NCBI GenBank assembly: GCA_031374935.1
Contig: JANMHB010000195.1
Span: 9,992 to 73,991 of the forward strand
Length of the DNA: 64,000 nt
From: JACMLX01 sp031374935
GTDB taxonomy: Bacteria > Gemmatimonadota > Gemmatimonadetes > Gemmatimonadales > Gemmatimonadaceae
Direction of reading: 5' to 3'
The notes under the pieces were generated by a model. That model worked only from the letters and a program-made list of their open reading frames with translations, ran no database searches and was not told the DNA's origin. The translations under genes and the position numbers were made by a program. Shown here piece after piece: positions 16,899 to 26,236 of the stretch (positions are counted from its first letter, which is position 1; every line of letters begins with the position of its first letter).

Positions 16899-18125
16899 AT
16901 GTCGCTGATCGGCATGGCGCAGAGCCAATCTGATACGGTGGCACCGCGCGCGTCGCGCTCGGTTGCCCGTGCGGCATCGGATGCCGGGGAGCGCCCTGCG
17001 CGGCGGCTCCGCGTCATGCAGTACATCATGAATCGCGCGGTCGGCGGGATGGAGGAGCATGTCGTGCTGCTCGCCCGGCACATGGACCGGCGGCAGTTCG
17101 AGGTGTTCTCCGTCTGCCCGGACTACCCGGAAGTGCAATCGTTTCGGGATGCGCTGGCTGAGCACAGTGACGGTTTTGCGGCCATCAGCTTTGACCACCA
17201 GCACCTCGGTGGTTTCTGGTCGCTCCTCCGGACGATGCGCAAATGGCGGATCGATGTCATTCACATGCACAGCGGCTGGTGGCGTGGCAACATCCTGGCC
17301 TGTCTGGCGGCGCGATTGGCCGGCGTGAGGTCGATCGTCATTACCGAGCATCAGGCGCCGGAGCATCCGGAGCCGCTCCTTCCGCGCATGGTGCGCAACG
17401 CGCTGTCGCGCCATGTGGTGGATGCAACGGTGAGTGTCTCGGTCAAGAACTTGAATCAGCGGTCGCAGTTTCTCGACCTGCCGGCGTCGCGCAGCCATGT
17501 CGTCGACAATGGAGTCGATGTTGATGATTTCCAGCCGATCGCAGCGGAGCGTATCGCGGCGGTGCGCCGGCAGCATGGCATCCCGGATGATGCGCTGATC
17601 GTCGGCACGCTGGTTCGATTCGAGCCGGAAAAGGGACTGAACTACCTTATTGATGCGATGCCCGGTATCGTTCGAGGGTGCCCGCGTGCGCACCTGCTGA
17701 TGGTGGGAGACGGCTCGTTGCGACTGGAACTCGAAGCACAGGTGGCCCGCCTCGGGCTCACCGAGCATGTACACTTCACTGGGTTCCAGACCGAACCGCG
17801 GCCGTACTTCGGCGTGATCGACGTATTTGTGCTTCCTGTGCCCTATGGATCGATGTCGATCGCACTGCTCGAGGCCATGGCGATGGGAAAGGCGGTGGTG
17901 ATGACTTTCGGTGGCGATGGGGAAGCCGTGGTGCACGATCAGACGGGGCTTTGCGCCGAACCCCGGAGCGCCGCATCGATCGAGGAATATGTGCTCCAGT
18001 TGCTGCAGGATGATGAGCGTCGGCGAGAGATGGGTGCTCGGGCACGGGCCCATATCGCAACCAATTTTTCTGCTGCCACCACGGCACGGAAACTGGAGCG
18101 CATCTATCAGCAAACGGTCCGATAG
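16899..18125 (+). CDS. glycosyltransferase family 4
   Basis: 408 residues, GT-B fold. The N-terminus has a GGMEEHVVLLA nucleotide-sugar-acceptor helix. The C-terminal domain has RFEPEKGLNYLIDAM and the E-x7-E region LLEAMAMGKAVVM that binds the donor nucleotide. It should transfer a sugar to the lipid-linked repeat unit at the cytoplasmic face. About 40 residues precede the catalytic core, so a later start is possible; none is clearly better. It is followed 13 nt later by the GT2 gene. Confidence 0.9.
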   Translation: MSLIGMAQSQSDTVAPRASRSVARAASDAGERPARRLRVMQYIMNRAVGGMEEHVVLLARHMDRRQFEVFSVCPDYPEVQSFRDALAEHSDGFAAISFDHQHLGGFWSLLRTMRKWRIDVIHMHSGWWRGNILACLAARLAGVRSIVITEHQAPEHPEPLLPRMVRNALSRHVVDATVSVSVKNLNQRSQFLDLPASRSHVVDNGVDVDDFQPIAAERIAAVRRQHGIPDDALIVGTLVRFEPEKGLNYLIDAMPGIVRGCPRAHLLMVGDGSLRLELEAQVARLGLTEHVHFTGFQTEPRPYFGVIDVFVLPVPYGSMSIALLEAMAMGKAVVMTFGGDGEAVVHDQTGLCAEPRSAASIEEYVLQLLQDDERRREMGARARAHIATNFSAATTARKLERIYQQTVR

Positions 18126-18138
18126 CCACCCGATCATC

Positions 18139-19125
18139 GTGACCGCGTCAAAGGGACAACTGCCGGCCGTGGCCGTGCCCGCGCTTGCTCCCGCTCATGG
18201 CAGCGAGGATCGGCGCATTCCGGCGCCGCGGGTCTCGGTCATTGTCTGCACCCGGAATCGTGGCGACAGCGCGGTGTTGACGCTCGAGACCATCCTCGCA
18301 AACACGCATCCGCAGTTTGAACTGATTCTCGTCGATCAGAGTTCGTCGTCCGAGACGAGCGATGCCGTGGCACGGTTCAGCGCCGACCCGCGCTTCCGGT
18401 ATCTGCCGAGCGAGACGTCCGGCGCGAGTCGTGCCCGCAACGAAGGCAGTGCCATCGCGACCGGTGCGATCCACCTGTTCACGGACGACGACTGCAGTGT
18501 GCCGCCGAACTGGATCGCGCAGATGGAAGCCGTCTTCGAGCGGCATCAGCAGGTCGGCGTCGTCTTCTGCAACGTCGACGCTGCCGAGCACGATGTAGCG
18601 AAGGGATTCATTCCCGACTACGTGCGCAAAGACAGCATCATGGTCCGGACGATGCGCGAGAAGTGCACGGCGCGCGGGATCGGTGCCGGCATCGCGATGC
18701 GGCGGACAGTGGCCGAGTTGCTGGGTGGCTTCGACCAAGAACTTGGACCGGGGGCCCGGTTCCCTGGGTGTGAGGACCGTGATCTCGCGCTCCGGGCCAT
18801 TCTCAAGGGGTGGTGGGTGTTCGAGACCCATGAGGTGTCCGTGATTCACTACGGATTCCGGACCTGGGAAGAAGGCAAGGATCTGACCAAGCGTGACTGG
18901 GTTGGTATCGGTGCCGCGTGCGCCAAGCCGATCAAGTGCGGGTACTGGCGCGCCGGCATCATCGCCGCCTACGAGGTCGGTGTCGCGCTGCAGAAGCCAG
19001 TGATGCACATCGTACGCCTGCGCCAGCCACAGGGATTTCAGCAGATCCGCTACTTTGCGCGCGGATTCTGGCGGGGGCTACGGGCGCCGGTTGATGCGAC
19101 GCGTGTGCTGTTCGTCTCGCGGTGA
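18139..19125 (+). CDS. glycosyltransferase family 2
   Basis: 328 residues from a GTG at 18139, the first start codon after the GT4 stop in this frame; open frame further upstream overlaps the GT4 gene and is shadow. The GT-A signatures are VSVIVCTRNRGDS near residue 33, the metal-binding TDDDCSVP (DDD) near 115, and PGCEDRDLALR for acceptor and base positions. There is no transmembrane helix. It would extend the same repeat unit as the GT4. The start codon has no visible Shine-Dalgarno, so the N-terminus is uncertain by some 20 residues. Confidence 0.87.
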   Translation: MTASKGQLPAVAVPALAPAHGSEDRRIPAPRVSVIVCTRNRGDSAVLTLETILANTHPQFELILVDQSSSSETSDAVARFSADPRFRYLPSETSGASRARNEGSAIATGAIHLFTDDDCSVPPNWIAQMEAVFERHQQVGVVFCNVDAAEHDVAKGFIPDYVRKDSIMVRTMREKCTARGIGAGIAMRRTVAELLGGFDQELGPGARFPGCEDRDLALRAILKGWWVFETHEVSVIHYGFRTWEEGKDLTKRDWVGIGAACAKPIKCGYWRAGIIAAYEVGVALQKPVMHIVRLRQPQGFQQIRYFARGFWRGLRAPVDATRVLFVSR

Positions 19126-19264
19126 GTCGAGGCCGGCCACCAGCACGCCGCGCACACTGAAGGGTGACGGAGGGGTACGCCGGTCGTCCATGCGGTGCCA
19201 CCCTCGATCGCGGGGGGTATCGTGGCACGCCGCCATTCGCGATCTTCTGGCCTCCATGGCGGGA

Positions 19265-19270
19265 TATACT
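19265..19270 (+). promoter_or_regulatory. candidate -10 box (TATACT) before the 3-amino-sugar operon
   Basis: TATACT is close to the sigma-70 consensus and 25 nt upstream of the ATG at 19295, the first gene of a three-gene operon after a 169-nt gap. No matching -35 is seen. Confidence 0.4.
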
Positions 19271-19294
19271 GTACTACCTCATGTCGCTCACTGA

Positions 19295-19804
19295 ATGCCG
19301 ATTGCCGACAGCGTGACCCTCGGCCAGGATGTCCGCATTGCACACCCTGCACTGGTCAATCTCTACGGGTGCCGGATCGGTGACGGCACGAAGATCGGCT
19401 CGTTCGTCGAGATCCAGAAGAACGCGTCCATCGGCGCCCGCTGCAAGATTTCGTCGCACAGCTTCATCTGCGAAGGGGTCGTCATCGAGAATGAAGTGTT
19501 CGTCGGCCATGGCGTGATGTTCACCAACGATCGCCGGCCACGCGCCACGAACGCGGACGGCACCATGCAGACGGAAGTGGATTGGTCGGTGGAGCCCACG
19601 CTGGTGCGGCATCGTGCCTCGATCGGGAGCAATGCGACCATCGTGTGCGGTGTCACCATTGGCGTGGACGCGATCGTCGGCGCGGGGGCTGTGGTGACGC
19701 GCGATGTGCCCGACGGCGCGATCGTCGCCGGCGTGCCGGCCCGGGTTGTCGGGTCGGTGGACGATCGGTCGCAATCGGGCGACACGCTGAACCGGGAGTC
19801 GTGA
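19295..19804 (+). CDS. hexapeptide-repeat sugar N-acetyltransferase (WbpD/WlbB-like)
   Basis: 169 residues of left-handed beta helix built from hexapeptide turns (IGDGTKIGSFVEI, IGARCKI, IGSNATIVCGVTIG, IVGAGAVV), with an inserted loop carrying FTNDRRPRA typical of the WbpD/WlbB group. Those enzymes acetylate the 3-amino group of a UDP-2-acetamido-3-amino sugar using acetyl-CoA and act as trimers. The order acetyltransferase, dehydrogenase, aminotransferase with almost no spacing (1 nt to the next gene) strongly supports a 3-acetamido sugar pathway. A dTDP-Fuc3N or Qui3N acetyltransferase is a possible alternative. Confidence 0.82.
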   Translation: MPIADSVTLGQDVRIAHPALVNLYGCRIGDGTKIGSFVEIQKNASIGARCKISSHSFICEGVVIENEVFVGHGVMFTNDRRPRATNADGTMQTEVDWSVEPTLVRHRASIGSNATIVCGVTIGVDAIVGAGAVVTRDVPDGAIVAGVPARVVGSVDDRSQSGDTLNRES

Positions 19805-19805
19805 C

Positions 19806-20834
19806 ATGCTGCGCATCGGGGTGATCGGTTACGGCTATTGGGGGCCGAATCTGGTCCGCAATTTCTCGGAGTCGGTGAACGCGAAGGTCACGATGGTCGC
19901 CGATCTGGATCCGGCGCGCCTGGCGCTGGTCAACCGGCGGTTTCCGACCGTACGCACCACGACCTCGATCGCTGATCTCATCGCCGACCCCGACGTGGAC
20001 GCGGTGGCTGTGGCCACGCCGGTGCGAACCCACTTTGCCATCGGCATGGAGGCACTCAAGGCGGGGAAGCATCTCTGGCTCGAGAAGCCGATGACCGAAA
20101 CTGCCGATGAAGCGATGCGGCTCGCCGACGAAGCGGACAGCCGCAAGCTCGTGTGCTACGTCGATCACACCTTCGTGTACACTGGCGCCGTGCGCAAGAT
20201 CGGGCAGCTGATGCACGCGGGTGATCTCGGAAAACTCTACTACTACGATTCCACGCGCATCAATCTCGGATTGTTTCAGCGCGACGTGAATGTCATCGCC
20301 GATCTCGCGGTGCATGACTTTGCGATCCTCGACTATCTCATGCGGGAACAGCCGGTGGCGGTCTCGGCCAACGGCGTGAACCATTTCCCCGGCACGCCGG
20401 AGAACCTCGGCTACCTCACCCTGTTTTACGGCTCCGGGGTGCTGGCGCACATCAACGTGAGTTGGTTGTCTCCGGTGAAGGTGCGGCAGGTGCTCGTCAG
20501 TGGCAGCGAGAAGATGATCGTGTACGACGACCTGCTCCCCAGCGAGAAGGTCAAGGTGTACGACAGTGGTGTGCACTTCACGGAAGACCCCGACAAGATC
20601 CGCGACCTGCGCGTTGGGTATCGCACCGGGGACATGTGGGCACCGCGGCTCGAAGACACCGAGGCGCTGCGCGTCGCCGTCGAACACTTCGTCGACTGCA
20701 TTGCGCGACAGCAGGTACCGCTCACCGATGCCCGGCTCGGCGTGCGCATCATCCAGCTCATCGAAGCGTCCAATCGTTCCATCCGCGAGCGCGGACGATC
20801 AGTCACCATCGGTTCCGAGGTCGTACGGTCATGA
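19806..20834 (+). CDS. Gfo/Idh/MocA oxidoreductase (WbpB/WlbA-like sugar 3-dehydrogenase)
   Basis: 342 residues. Starts with the NAD(H) Rossmann loop GVIGYGYWGPN, then VADLD, the EKP motif in LWLEKPMTE and the active-site helix DLAVHDFAILDYL carrying the usual His-Asp pair. WbpB/WlbA oxidises C3 of UDP-GlcNAc-uronate with tightly bound NAD and recycles it on 2-oxoglutarate. Position between an N-acetyltransferase and an aminotransferase matches that pathway. Its stop overlaps the next start as ATGA. Confidence 0.85.
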   Translation: MLRIGVIGYGYWGPNLVRNFSESVNAKVTMVADLDPARLALVNRRFPTVRTTTSIADLIADPDVDAVAVATPVRTHFAIGMEALKAGKHLWLEKPMTETADEAMRLADEADSRKLVCYVDHTFVYTGAVRKIGQLMHAGDLGKLYYYDSTRINLGLFQRDVNVIADLAVHDFAILDYLMREQPVAVSANGVNHFPGTPENLGYLTLFYGSGVLAHINVSWLSPVKVRQVLVSGSEKMIVYDDLLPSEKVKVYDSGVHFTEDPDKIRDLRVGYRTGDMWAPRLEDTEALRVAVEHFVDCIARQQVPLTDARLGVRIIQLIEASNRSIRERGRSVTIGSEVVRS

Positions 20835-21931
20835 TCCCCTTTCTCGACCTGAAGGCGCAGTACCAGTCGGTCAAGGACGAAGTCGGACCCGCCATTCAGC
20901 GCGTGCTCGAATCATGCGAGTTCTCTCTTGGCAGTGAAGTACTTGCGTTCGAGACGGAGTTTGCGACGTACTGCGGCACCACCTACGGCGTCGGGGTGAA
21001 CACGGGCACCAGCGCGATCCATCTGGCGCTGCTGGCAGCAGGGATTGGTCCCGGCGATGAAGTCATCACCGTACCATTCACGTTCGTCGCCACCGTTGCG
21101 GCCATCGAGAACGCGGGTGCAACGCCGGTGCTGGTGGACATTGATCCGCGCACGTTCACGCTGGATGTGGCCCAGCTCGCCGCGGCGATCACGCCCCGGA
21201 CGCGCGCGATCGTCCCGGTGCACCTCTACGGCCAGCCGGCCGACATGGACCCGATTCTCGCCATCGCCCGCGATGCGGGTGTGATCGTGATCGAGGATGC
21301 GGCACAGGCGCATGGCGCCGAGTATCGCGGTCGGCGCGCTGGCAGCATGGGGGCCATGGCCTGCTTCAGCTTCTATCCCGGCAAGAACCTCGGCGCCTAC
21401 GGTGAAGGCGGAATGGTCGTCACGGCCGATCCTGAGTATGCCCGCAAACTGCGGATGTTGCGCGACTGGGGGGCGGAGAAGAAGTATCACCACGTGATGA
21501 AAGGGTACAATTTCCGGCTGGACGGGATTCAGGGGGCGGTGCTGCGCGTGAAGCTGCGGCACCTCGAGCGGTGGACGGAGGCGCGTCGAGAGGCGGCCCG
21601 GCACTACGACGCTCTCCTGGCGCCGGCTGGGACGCGCATCCCTGAGGCGATGCCCTGGGCGCGGCATGTCTATCACATTTATGCGATCCGGACGCCGGAT
21701 CGTGCGCGCTGGCAGGCGACGCTGCTCGAGGCTGGGATTCACACCGGGATTCACTATCCGACGCCCGTGCACCTGTTGCCCGCCTACGCCAATCTCGGCG
21801 GTCGGGTTGGGCAGTTTCCCGAGGCGGAGCGCGCCGCAGCGGAAGTCCTGTCGTTGCCGATGTTCCCAGAACTGAGGGCGGGGCAGCGGGAAGAAGTGGC
21901 TGAGGCCGTCACAGCGCTCGTTCGGAATTGA
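20831..21931 (+). CDS. DegT-family 3-keto-sugar aminotransferase (WbpE/WlbC-like)
   Basis: 366 residues from the ATG at 20831; the open frame starts earlier but overlaps the dehydrogenase. MIPFLDLKAQY is the characteristic start of WbpE/WlbC and Fdt-type 3-aminotransferases. The NTGTSAIHL loop, VIEDAAQAHGA and FSFYPGKNLGA with PLP Lys185 are present. It should aminate the 3-keto product of the preceding dehydrogenase, normally with glutamate, before acetylation by the first gene of the trio. The required UDP-sugar 6-dehydrogenase (WbpA) is not in this window. Confidence 0.88.
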   Translation: MIPFLDLKAQYQSVKDEVGPAIQRVLESCEFSLGSEVLAFETEFATYCGTTYGVGVNTGTSAIHLALLAAGIGPGDEVITVPFTFVATVAAIENAGATPVLVDIDPRTFTLDVAQLAAAITPRTRAIVPVHLYGQPADMDPILAIARDAGVIVIEDAAQAHGAEYRGRRAGSMGAMACFSFYPGKNLGAYGEGGMVVTADPEYARKLRMLRDWGAEKKYHHVMKGYNFRLDGIQGAVLRVKLRHLERWTEARREAARHYDALLAPAGTRIPEAMPWARHVYHIYAIRTPDRARWQATLLEAGIHTGIHYPTPVHLLPAYANLGGRVGQFPEAERAAAEVLSLPMFPELRAGQREEVAEAVTALVRN

Positions 21932-22179
21932 TGCGCGCAGGGGTTTGGAATTCCGGGTGGAGCCACAACGCAGGCAGCCCAGTCCCCGCGTCGGGCCGAC
22001 GGTGGGCGTGTGTTGCCGCTGCGATACCTGTCGTGGCAATGGCGATGATTGGACGAGGACGTAACGCGCGCTCTGGCTCGCGAGTCTGGCGTGCGGGCAT
22101 CTGGCGTATCCCTGAGAGACCGCGCGGGTACGCGTCGTCACTCTCGGCACGCCTCGTGTCGCCCGGGTCTCTGGTGCGA

Positions 22180-22187
22180 TAACTTCC
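22180..22187 (+). promoter_or_regulatory. candidate -10 element (TAACTTCC) of the export module
   Basis: Same octamer as at 14606. A poor -35 (TGTCGC, 17-nt spacer) precedes it. It lies 222 nt before the first start codon of the module. Confidence 0.35.
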
Positions 22188-22292
22188 GCTGGGAGCGCCG
22201 GCCGCTCGGGATGCGGCAGGCGCGCCACACAGGGGAAGCGGTTGCGCGCAGGACGTCGCTCGCGTCTGTTCGCTGGTGCCGTTGAGCACACT

Positions 22293-22318
22293 GATCCCTC
22301 GCAGTGACTGCGGGGATC
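22293..22318 (+). repeat. bulged hairpin in the leader region of the export module
   Basis: GATCCC pairs with GGGATC (6 bp), then after a single unpaired T, CGCAG pairs with CTGCG (5 bp) around a TGA loop. No T-tract follows, so a simple terminator is unlikely; a leader structure or processing site fits better. Confidence 0.65.
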
Positions 22319-22409
22319 GGCTACGACCCAATCGGCATGCCGTCAGCCATGCAGCGTAGGCCGTCGTCTGCGTTGCCGCCTCAGTCGGAATTCTCACTTT
22401 TCATGGTTT

Positions 22410-23615
22410 ATGAACTGCCTGCCGTTCCGCACCTGGCTTCGTGATCTGAGGGTCGTCGGTCTCTTCGCAACAGCGCTGTGTATCGCCCGACCGGCGAGCG
22501 CGCAGGTCGCCAGCAAGTTCTCCTCGGCGATCCTCAGCGGATGGAGCGCGGGCATCTCGGCGAACGGCGGATACGAAGATGGCATCCAGCTCGTGCTCGG
22601 GCAGCCGGTCACCGCTTATGCGTTCGGTGCGAACGCAAATGCCGCGAAGCTGTGGCGCACGCGGCACGATCGGGTCGAGGTGTCGGCCGGCGCCGGCCTG
22701 CGGCAGTACCCAACGAACCCGATTCTCGATCAGCGGACGTACGACTTTGGCGGGAGTGTACTGCACACTTTCACGCGTACCACGACCGCGCAAGTCGGGC
22801 TCAATGCCAGTTCGTTTTTCGTCGACCGCGCCATCACCGGCGCTGGACCAGGCGTCGCACTCGGTCGCCTCGTGAACGTGCGAACACAGACGGCGTCGGC
22901 ACTCTTCGGGACGCAGATCCGCCGTGGGTACACCGCATCGTTGACGGCCAACCGGCAGGTGCTGCAGACGAGCACCGTTGGACTCTTCCCCGGGGTGTTC
23001 GCCTCGGTGGGTGCCAATCTCGCCGGCCAGCTGAGTCGCGCGACCAGCATCAATGTGGGTGTGGTCAGCCAGTACAGCCGCTTTGACACGAATGAAGTCA
23101 CGCTGCCCCGGATCATCGGGACGGCGAGCTACACCGACCCGTTCGGGTTCTCCGCGAGTTTCACCGGGAGCACGGTGATGGGCTCGGCCGCAGCCCTCCC
23201 TCTCCTGTCGCGACTCGGGCTTGGTCTGAGTGTCGGGTTCCGGACTCGTCTCGGGCAGTTTTCGGGTGACCTGACGCGAGAAGTCGGCCAGGCGTTCGGC
23301 TTCGTGACGGGGATTCAGGTTACCTCGAGTGCGGCGATGGGATACTCGAAACAGATCACGCGCGCGCTGACTACCAGTGCTCGGGGGTCGATCGGCAGGC
23401 TGTCAACGGTGGAAGCTGGCGCGCCATCGACAGCCGTGTCGTTGGCCTCTGCCGGGATGTCACTGGCGATCGCCCGAGGCGCAACCATTTCCCTCAGCGC
23501 ATTCGCCAGCAAATTCGGTAACGGAACACAGACGCTCAACGGCAAAGGGGTGTCGACCTCCATGTCATATGGGTGGGCACAGCAGCGACGAGGCGATCCT
23601 TCGACCCCTCGGTGA
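22410..23615 (+). CDS. outer-membrane beta-barrel protein of unknown function
   Basis: 401 residues with a signal peptide (about 1-32, ending ARPASAQ) and a repetitive pattern of alternating hydrophobic strands such as VEVSAGAGLRQYP and TTTAQVGLNASSF, ending in a SMSYGW-like strand close to the C-terminus. I do not recognise a named family. As first gene before a Wza-like lipoprotein and a GumC-like co-polymerase it may be the outer-membrane partner of this export system, comparable in position to outer-membrane beta-barrel proteins found in exopolysaccharide operons. That role is inference. Confidence 0.65.
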   Translation: MNCLPFRTWLRDLRVVGLFATALCIARPASAQVASKFSSAILSGWSAGISANGGYEDGIQLVLGQPVTAYAFGANANAAKLWRTRHDRVEVSAGAGLRQYPTNPILDQRTYDFGGSVLHTFTRTTTAQVGLNASSFFVDRAITGAGPGVALGRLVNVRTQTASALFGTQIRRGYTASLTANRQVLQTSTVGLFPGVFASVGANLAGQLSRATSINVGVVSQYSRFDTNEVTLPRIIGTASYTDPFGFSASFTGSTVMGSAAALPLLSRLGLGLSVGFRTRLGQFSGDLTREVGQAFGFVTGIQVTSSAAMGYSKQITRALTTSARGSIGRLSTVEAGAPSTAVSLASAGMSLAIARGATISLSAFASKFGNGTQTLNGKGVSTSMSYGWAQQRRGDPSTPR

Positions 23616-23870
23616 TCCGCCGGCTCGATCGAAGCGCCACATCGGTACTGTTCGAATGCCAGCCAACTCCGCTGCGTCGTGACGAATGTGCAGGTGTTGC
23701 GTCCACAAGACATGCAGGCGGGATGGCAGGCGTTCGACTGTTGCGCATGACTGGCATCGCGTGCTCCTGTCGGGCTTGCTTAGCGTGTTTTAACTCGATT
23801 CCTTTGATGATCTTTCAGCTGGAACATCGCTGTGTGGTACCCACTCCGAACTCGAGAGGTCGGTCACCTG

Positions 23871-24539
23871 ATGCTCACGCACGATAGTGCGCCAGCGGCA
23901 ATTCGGTTTGCCGTGCGCGCGCCTTGGCTGTCTGGTGCAGCACGACTTTTCGCGGTGGCAACCGTCGTGGCGCTGGCCGGGTGCGCCAGCAGTCCGACCG
24001 GCAAGTTCGTCTGGCTCGACGACCTGACCGCCGGCCAGATCGGTTCGCCGCAGGAAGCCTACGTAACGGGCCCCGGTGACGCGGTCGCTGTTGGTGTATT
24101 CAACCACCCTGAGCTCTCTGGTCGCGCGCGCATCCGCTTGGACGGGTTCTTTACCGTCCCGCTGCTCGGGGACGTGCCTGCCGCGGGCAAGACGCTGTCC
24201 GCGTTGTCTCGCGAGATCGAAAAACTGCTCGAGGCGCAGAACCTTGTCGTTGGCCCGCGTGTCTCGCTGGTACTGGAAGAGGTTGCTCCAATCAAGCTCT
24301 CGATCCTTGGTGAGGTGAAGTCGCCAGGGCTGTACACACTCGAGGCTGGCGCAGGCCTTGCCGAGGCACTCGCGACGAGTGGCGGCTTTACAGAGTTTGC
24401 CCATCGGGACCGACTCTTCATCATACGTCGTGTGCCCGAACTCGTCCGCATCCGGTTTCGGTACTCGGACCTGACGTCGGCGACGGGCTCCGCGATCAAG
24501 TTCCGGCTCAAGGCCGGAGACACCATGCTGGTACAATGA
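23871..24539 (+). CDS. polysaccharide export lipoprotein (short Wza-like, Poly_export + SLBB)
   Basis: 222 residues from the ATG at 23871, chosen because AGAGGT lies 11-12 nt upstream; a GTG at 23832 is an alternative. The signal sequence ends in the lipobox ALAGC (Cys38). Residues ~60-140 fit the Poly_export domain (YVTGPGDAVAVGVFNHPEL, VPLLGDVPAAG), and IKLSILGEVKSPGLYTL begins a single SLBB domain. Unlike Wza it has no long C-terminal helix, as in GumB-type proteins. It would form the periplasmic/outer-membrane part of the channel and works with the co-polymerase encoded next. Confidence 0.87.
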   Translation: MLTHDSAPAAIRFAVRAPWLSGAARLFAVATVVALAGCASSPTGKFVWLDDLTAGQIGSPQEAYVTGPGDAVAVGVFNHPELSGRARIRLDGFFTVPLLGDVPAAGKTLSALSREIEKLLEAQNLVVGPRVSLVLEEVAPIKLSILGEVKSPGLYTLEAGAGLAEALATSGGFTEFAHRDRLFIIRRVPELVRIRFRYSDLTSATGSAIKFRLKAGDTMLVQ

Positions 24540-24615
24540 GTATTGATGGGCGTCGCACCCTGCGCCGGTTCTGGTGCGGGGCATCTGACTTCGCGTTTCT
24601 GCCCGCCATCTGAAC

Positions 24616-26139
24616 ATGCATTCCATTCAGCCTGTACCTCAGTCGCGACCCGGAATCCAGCCCTACGCGCGCCCGACAAATCAAAGTGGCCCCAATACGC
24701 CGAACGATCGGCGCGACGACAGCGATGCCCTGATCGATGTCAAGCTCGCCGGCGACCTCGCGCGCTTCGTCATCAACGCGTGCCGCCGCCATCGCATGGC
24801 GGTGATTCTGGTCTTTCTCGGGTTTGTCGTTGCGGGCGCGGTGAGCGTGGTGCTTCTGCCCCGGAACTACTACTCGGAAACGAAACTGCTCGCTGATCGC
24901 AACGTGGTGATGCCGCTGCTTGGCAACCCTGGCCGGCCGAACACCGATGCGGATACGCCGACGCGACTGGCGTCGGATCTGATCATGACTCGGGCGAACC
25001 TGCTCCGGATCTCGAAGGATCTCGACCTGCTCCGGCTGTACGATCAGAGGCGGCCATTTCTCGGTCGGGTGAAGCGGCGCCTGCGCGACATGATCAAGGG
25101 GCCGCTCACCGACGAAGAGAAGATCGGGGAGCTCATCTGGACACTGCGGACGAAGATGAACGTTCGCGTGGGTGAGGGCACCGTCATTATCGGCACAGTA
25201 TGGAACGACCCGGAGATCGCGTTCAAGATCGTTCAGGCCGCGGAGAAGCACTATCTCGCCGACCGCGAGGCGCAGGAACTGGCACTGATCACCGGCACGA
25301 TCAGCATTCTCGAGAAGAGTGCGGCCGACGTGGGCCGGGATATCAATCGCATGCTCGACTCGCTGGGTCGGCAGCGGGCGGCGCTGGCGCCGGATGAGGC
25401 CCGCGGATTCCTGCTTCCTCCACCCACCGTTCGCGAGGCGCCGAGTGCGACCGTCGTGGCGGCGCAGGCGAATCTGGAATCGGTGTTGCGCTCGATCACG
25501 GAGCTGGAGCAGTACCGGAGCCGTCGATTGAACGAGCTGCAGACGTTGCTGACTGAACAGCGCATCACCTACGGCGCAGAGCATCCGCAGATCGAGAGTA
25601 CCCAGCAGCTGATCAAGTCATTGTCGAGCGAGTCGCCGCAACTGGTGCAGCTGCGGGCCGAAGAGCAGAAGCTTCGTTCGCTGGTCGTGCAGCTCGGCGG
25701 CTCGCCGGCTGCGGCAGCCGCGAGCCTTGGAGCGGATCAGTCGTTCGCCGCCGTCGCTCTGCGCAACATGGCCGGCATGCGGATCGATTCGATCGTTCAG
25801 GAAAAGCAGGCGTACGGGCGGTCGCGCCTTCGCATCGCGATGACGTCGTACCAGGCGCTGCTCGAGCGGCTCGACGGTGCACGGATCGAGCTCGAGACCG
25901 TGCGCGCCACTTTTGCGTTCAAGTACGGCGTGCTCATTCCGGCGTCGGTTGCGAAGGATCCTATCGGTACCGGCTGGCCCATCACGTTGCTCGGGGCCGG
26001 CATCCTCGGCGCCGTCTTGGCAGTGATCACCGCCGTGATGCTTGATATCGCCGGGCGTCGCGTGCTCGAATCGTGGCAGATCGAGCGCACGATCGGAGTA
26101 CCCGTCCTTGGCGAGGCACCGTTGGCGCTCAAGTCATGA
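24616..26139 (+). CDS. GumC-like polysaccharide co-polymerase (Wzz domain, no kinase domain)
   Basis: 507 residues. A ~60-residue cytoplasmic lead is followed by a membrane helix at about 61-81, a Wzz-type periplasmic domain, a long helical region with heptad-like stretches (~200-400) and a second membrane helix near 455-475. The conserved region before the last helix and a short cytoplasmic tail IGVPVLGEAPLALKS are typical of PCP-2a/GumC proteins. It controls chain length and export. There is no P-loop ATPase domain in the same polypeptide. The next gene encodes a soluble protein that looks like a degenerate version of the missing kinase partner. Confidence 0.85.
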   Translation: MHSIQPVPQSRPGIQPYARPTNQSGPNTPNDRRDDSDALIDVKLAGDLARFVINACRRHRMAVILVFLGFVVAGAVSVVLLPRNYYSETKLLADRNVVMPLLGNPGRPNTDADTPTRLASDLIMTRANLLRISKDLDLLRLYDQRRPFLGRVKRRLRDMIKGPLTDEEKIGELIWTLRTKMNVRVGEGTVIIGTVWNDPEIAFKIVQAAEKHYLADREAQELALITGTISILEKSAADVGRDINRMLDSLGRQRAALAPDEARGFLLPPPTVREAPSATVVAAQANLESVLRSITELEQYRSRRLNELQTLLTEQRITYGAEHPQIESTQQLIKSLSSESPQLVQLRAEEQKLRSLVVQLGGSPAAAAASLGADQSFAAVALRNMAGMRIDSIVQEKQAYGRSRLRIAMTSYQALLERLDGARIELETVRATFAFKYGVLIPASVAKDPIGTGWPITLLGAGILGAVLAVITAVMLDIAGRRVLESWQIERTIGVPVLGEAPLALKS

Positions 26140-26236
26140 TGCTGCCCGACGTTGCGCAGATTGGTTCACCACGTGGCCCCATCAGGATGCCATCAGACGT
26201 TCGCCGTGCATGGCGCGAGCGGCAAGGAGAAGGGGC

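Larger units (their letters stand above)
21932..22409 (+). other. 478-nt intergenic region, possible long structured leader of the export module
   Basis: No gene supported on either strand; the open frames here are shadows without family features. It holds a TAACTTCC element (22180-22187) and a strong hairpin (22293-22318), giving a possible leader of about 215 nt before the barrel gene at 22410. Confidence 0.55.

Noticed and set aside
15999..18137. 712-codon open frame on the minus strand
   Set aside because: It runs antisense through the aminotransferase and GT4 genes, has the His/Arg-rich composition of a GC-skewed shadow, and shows no family motifs.
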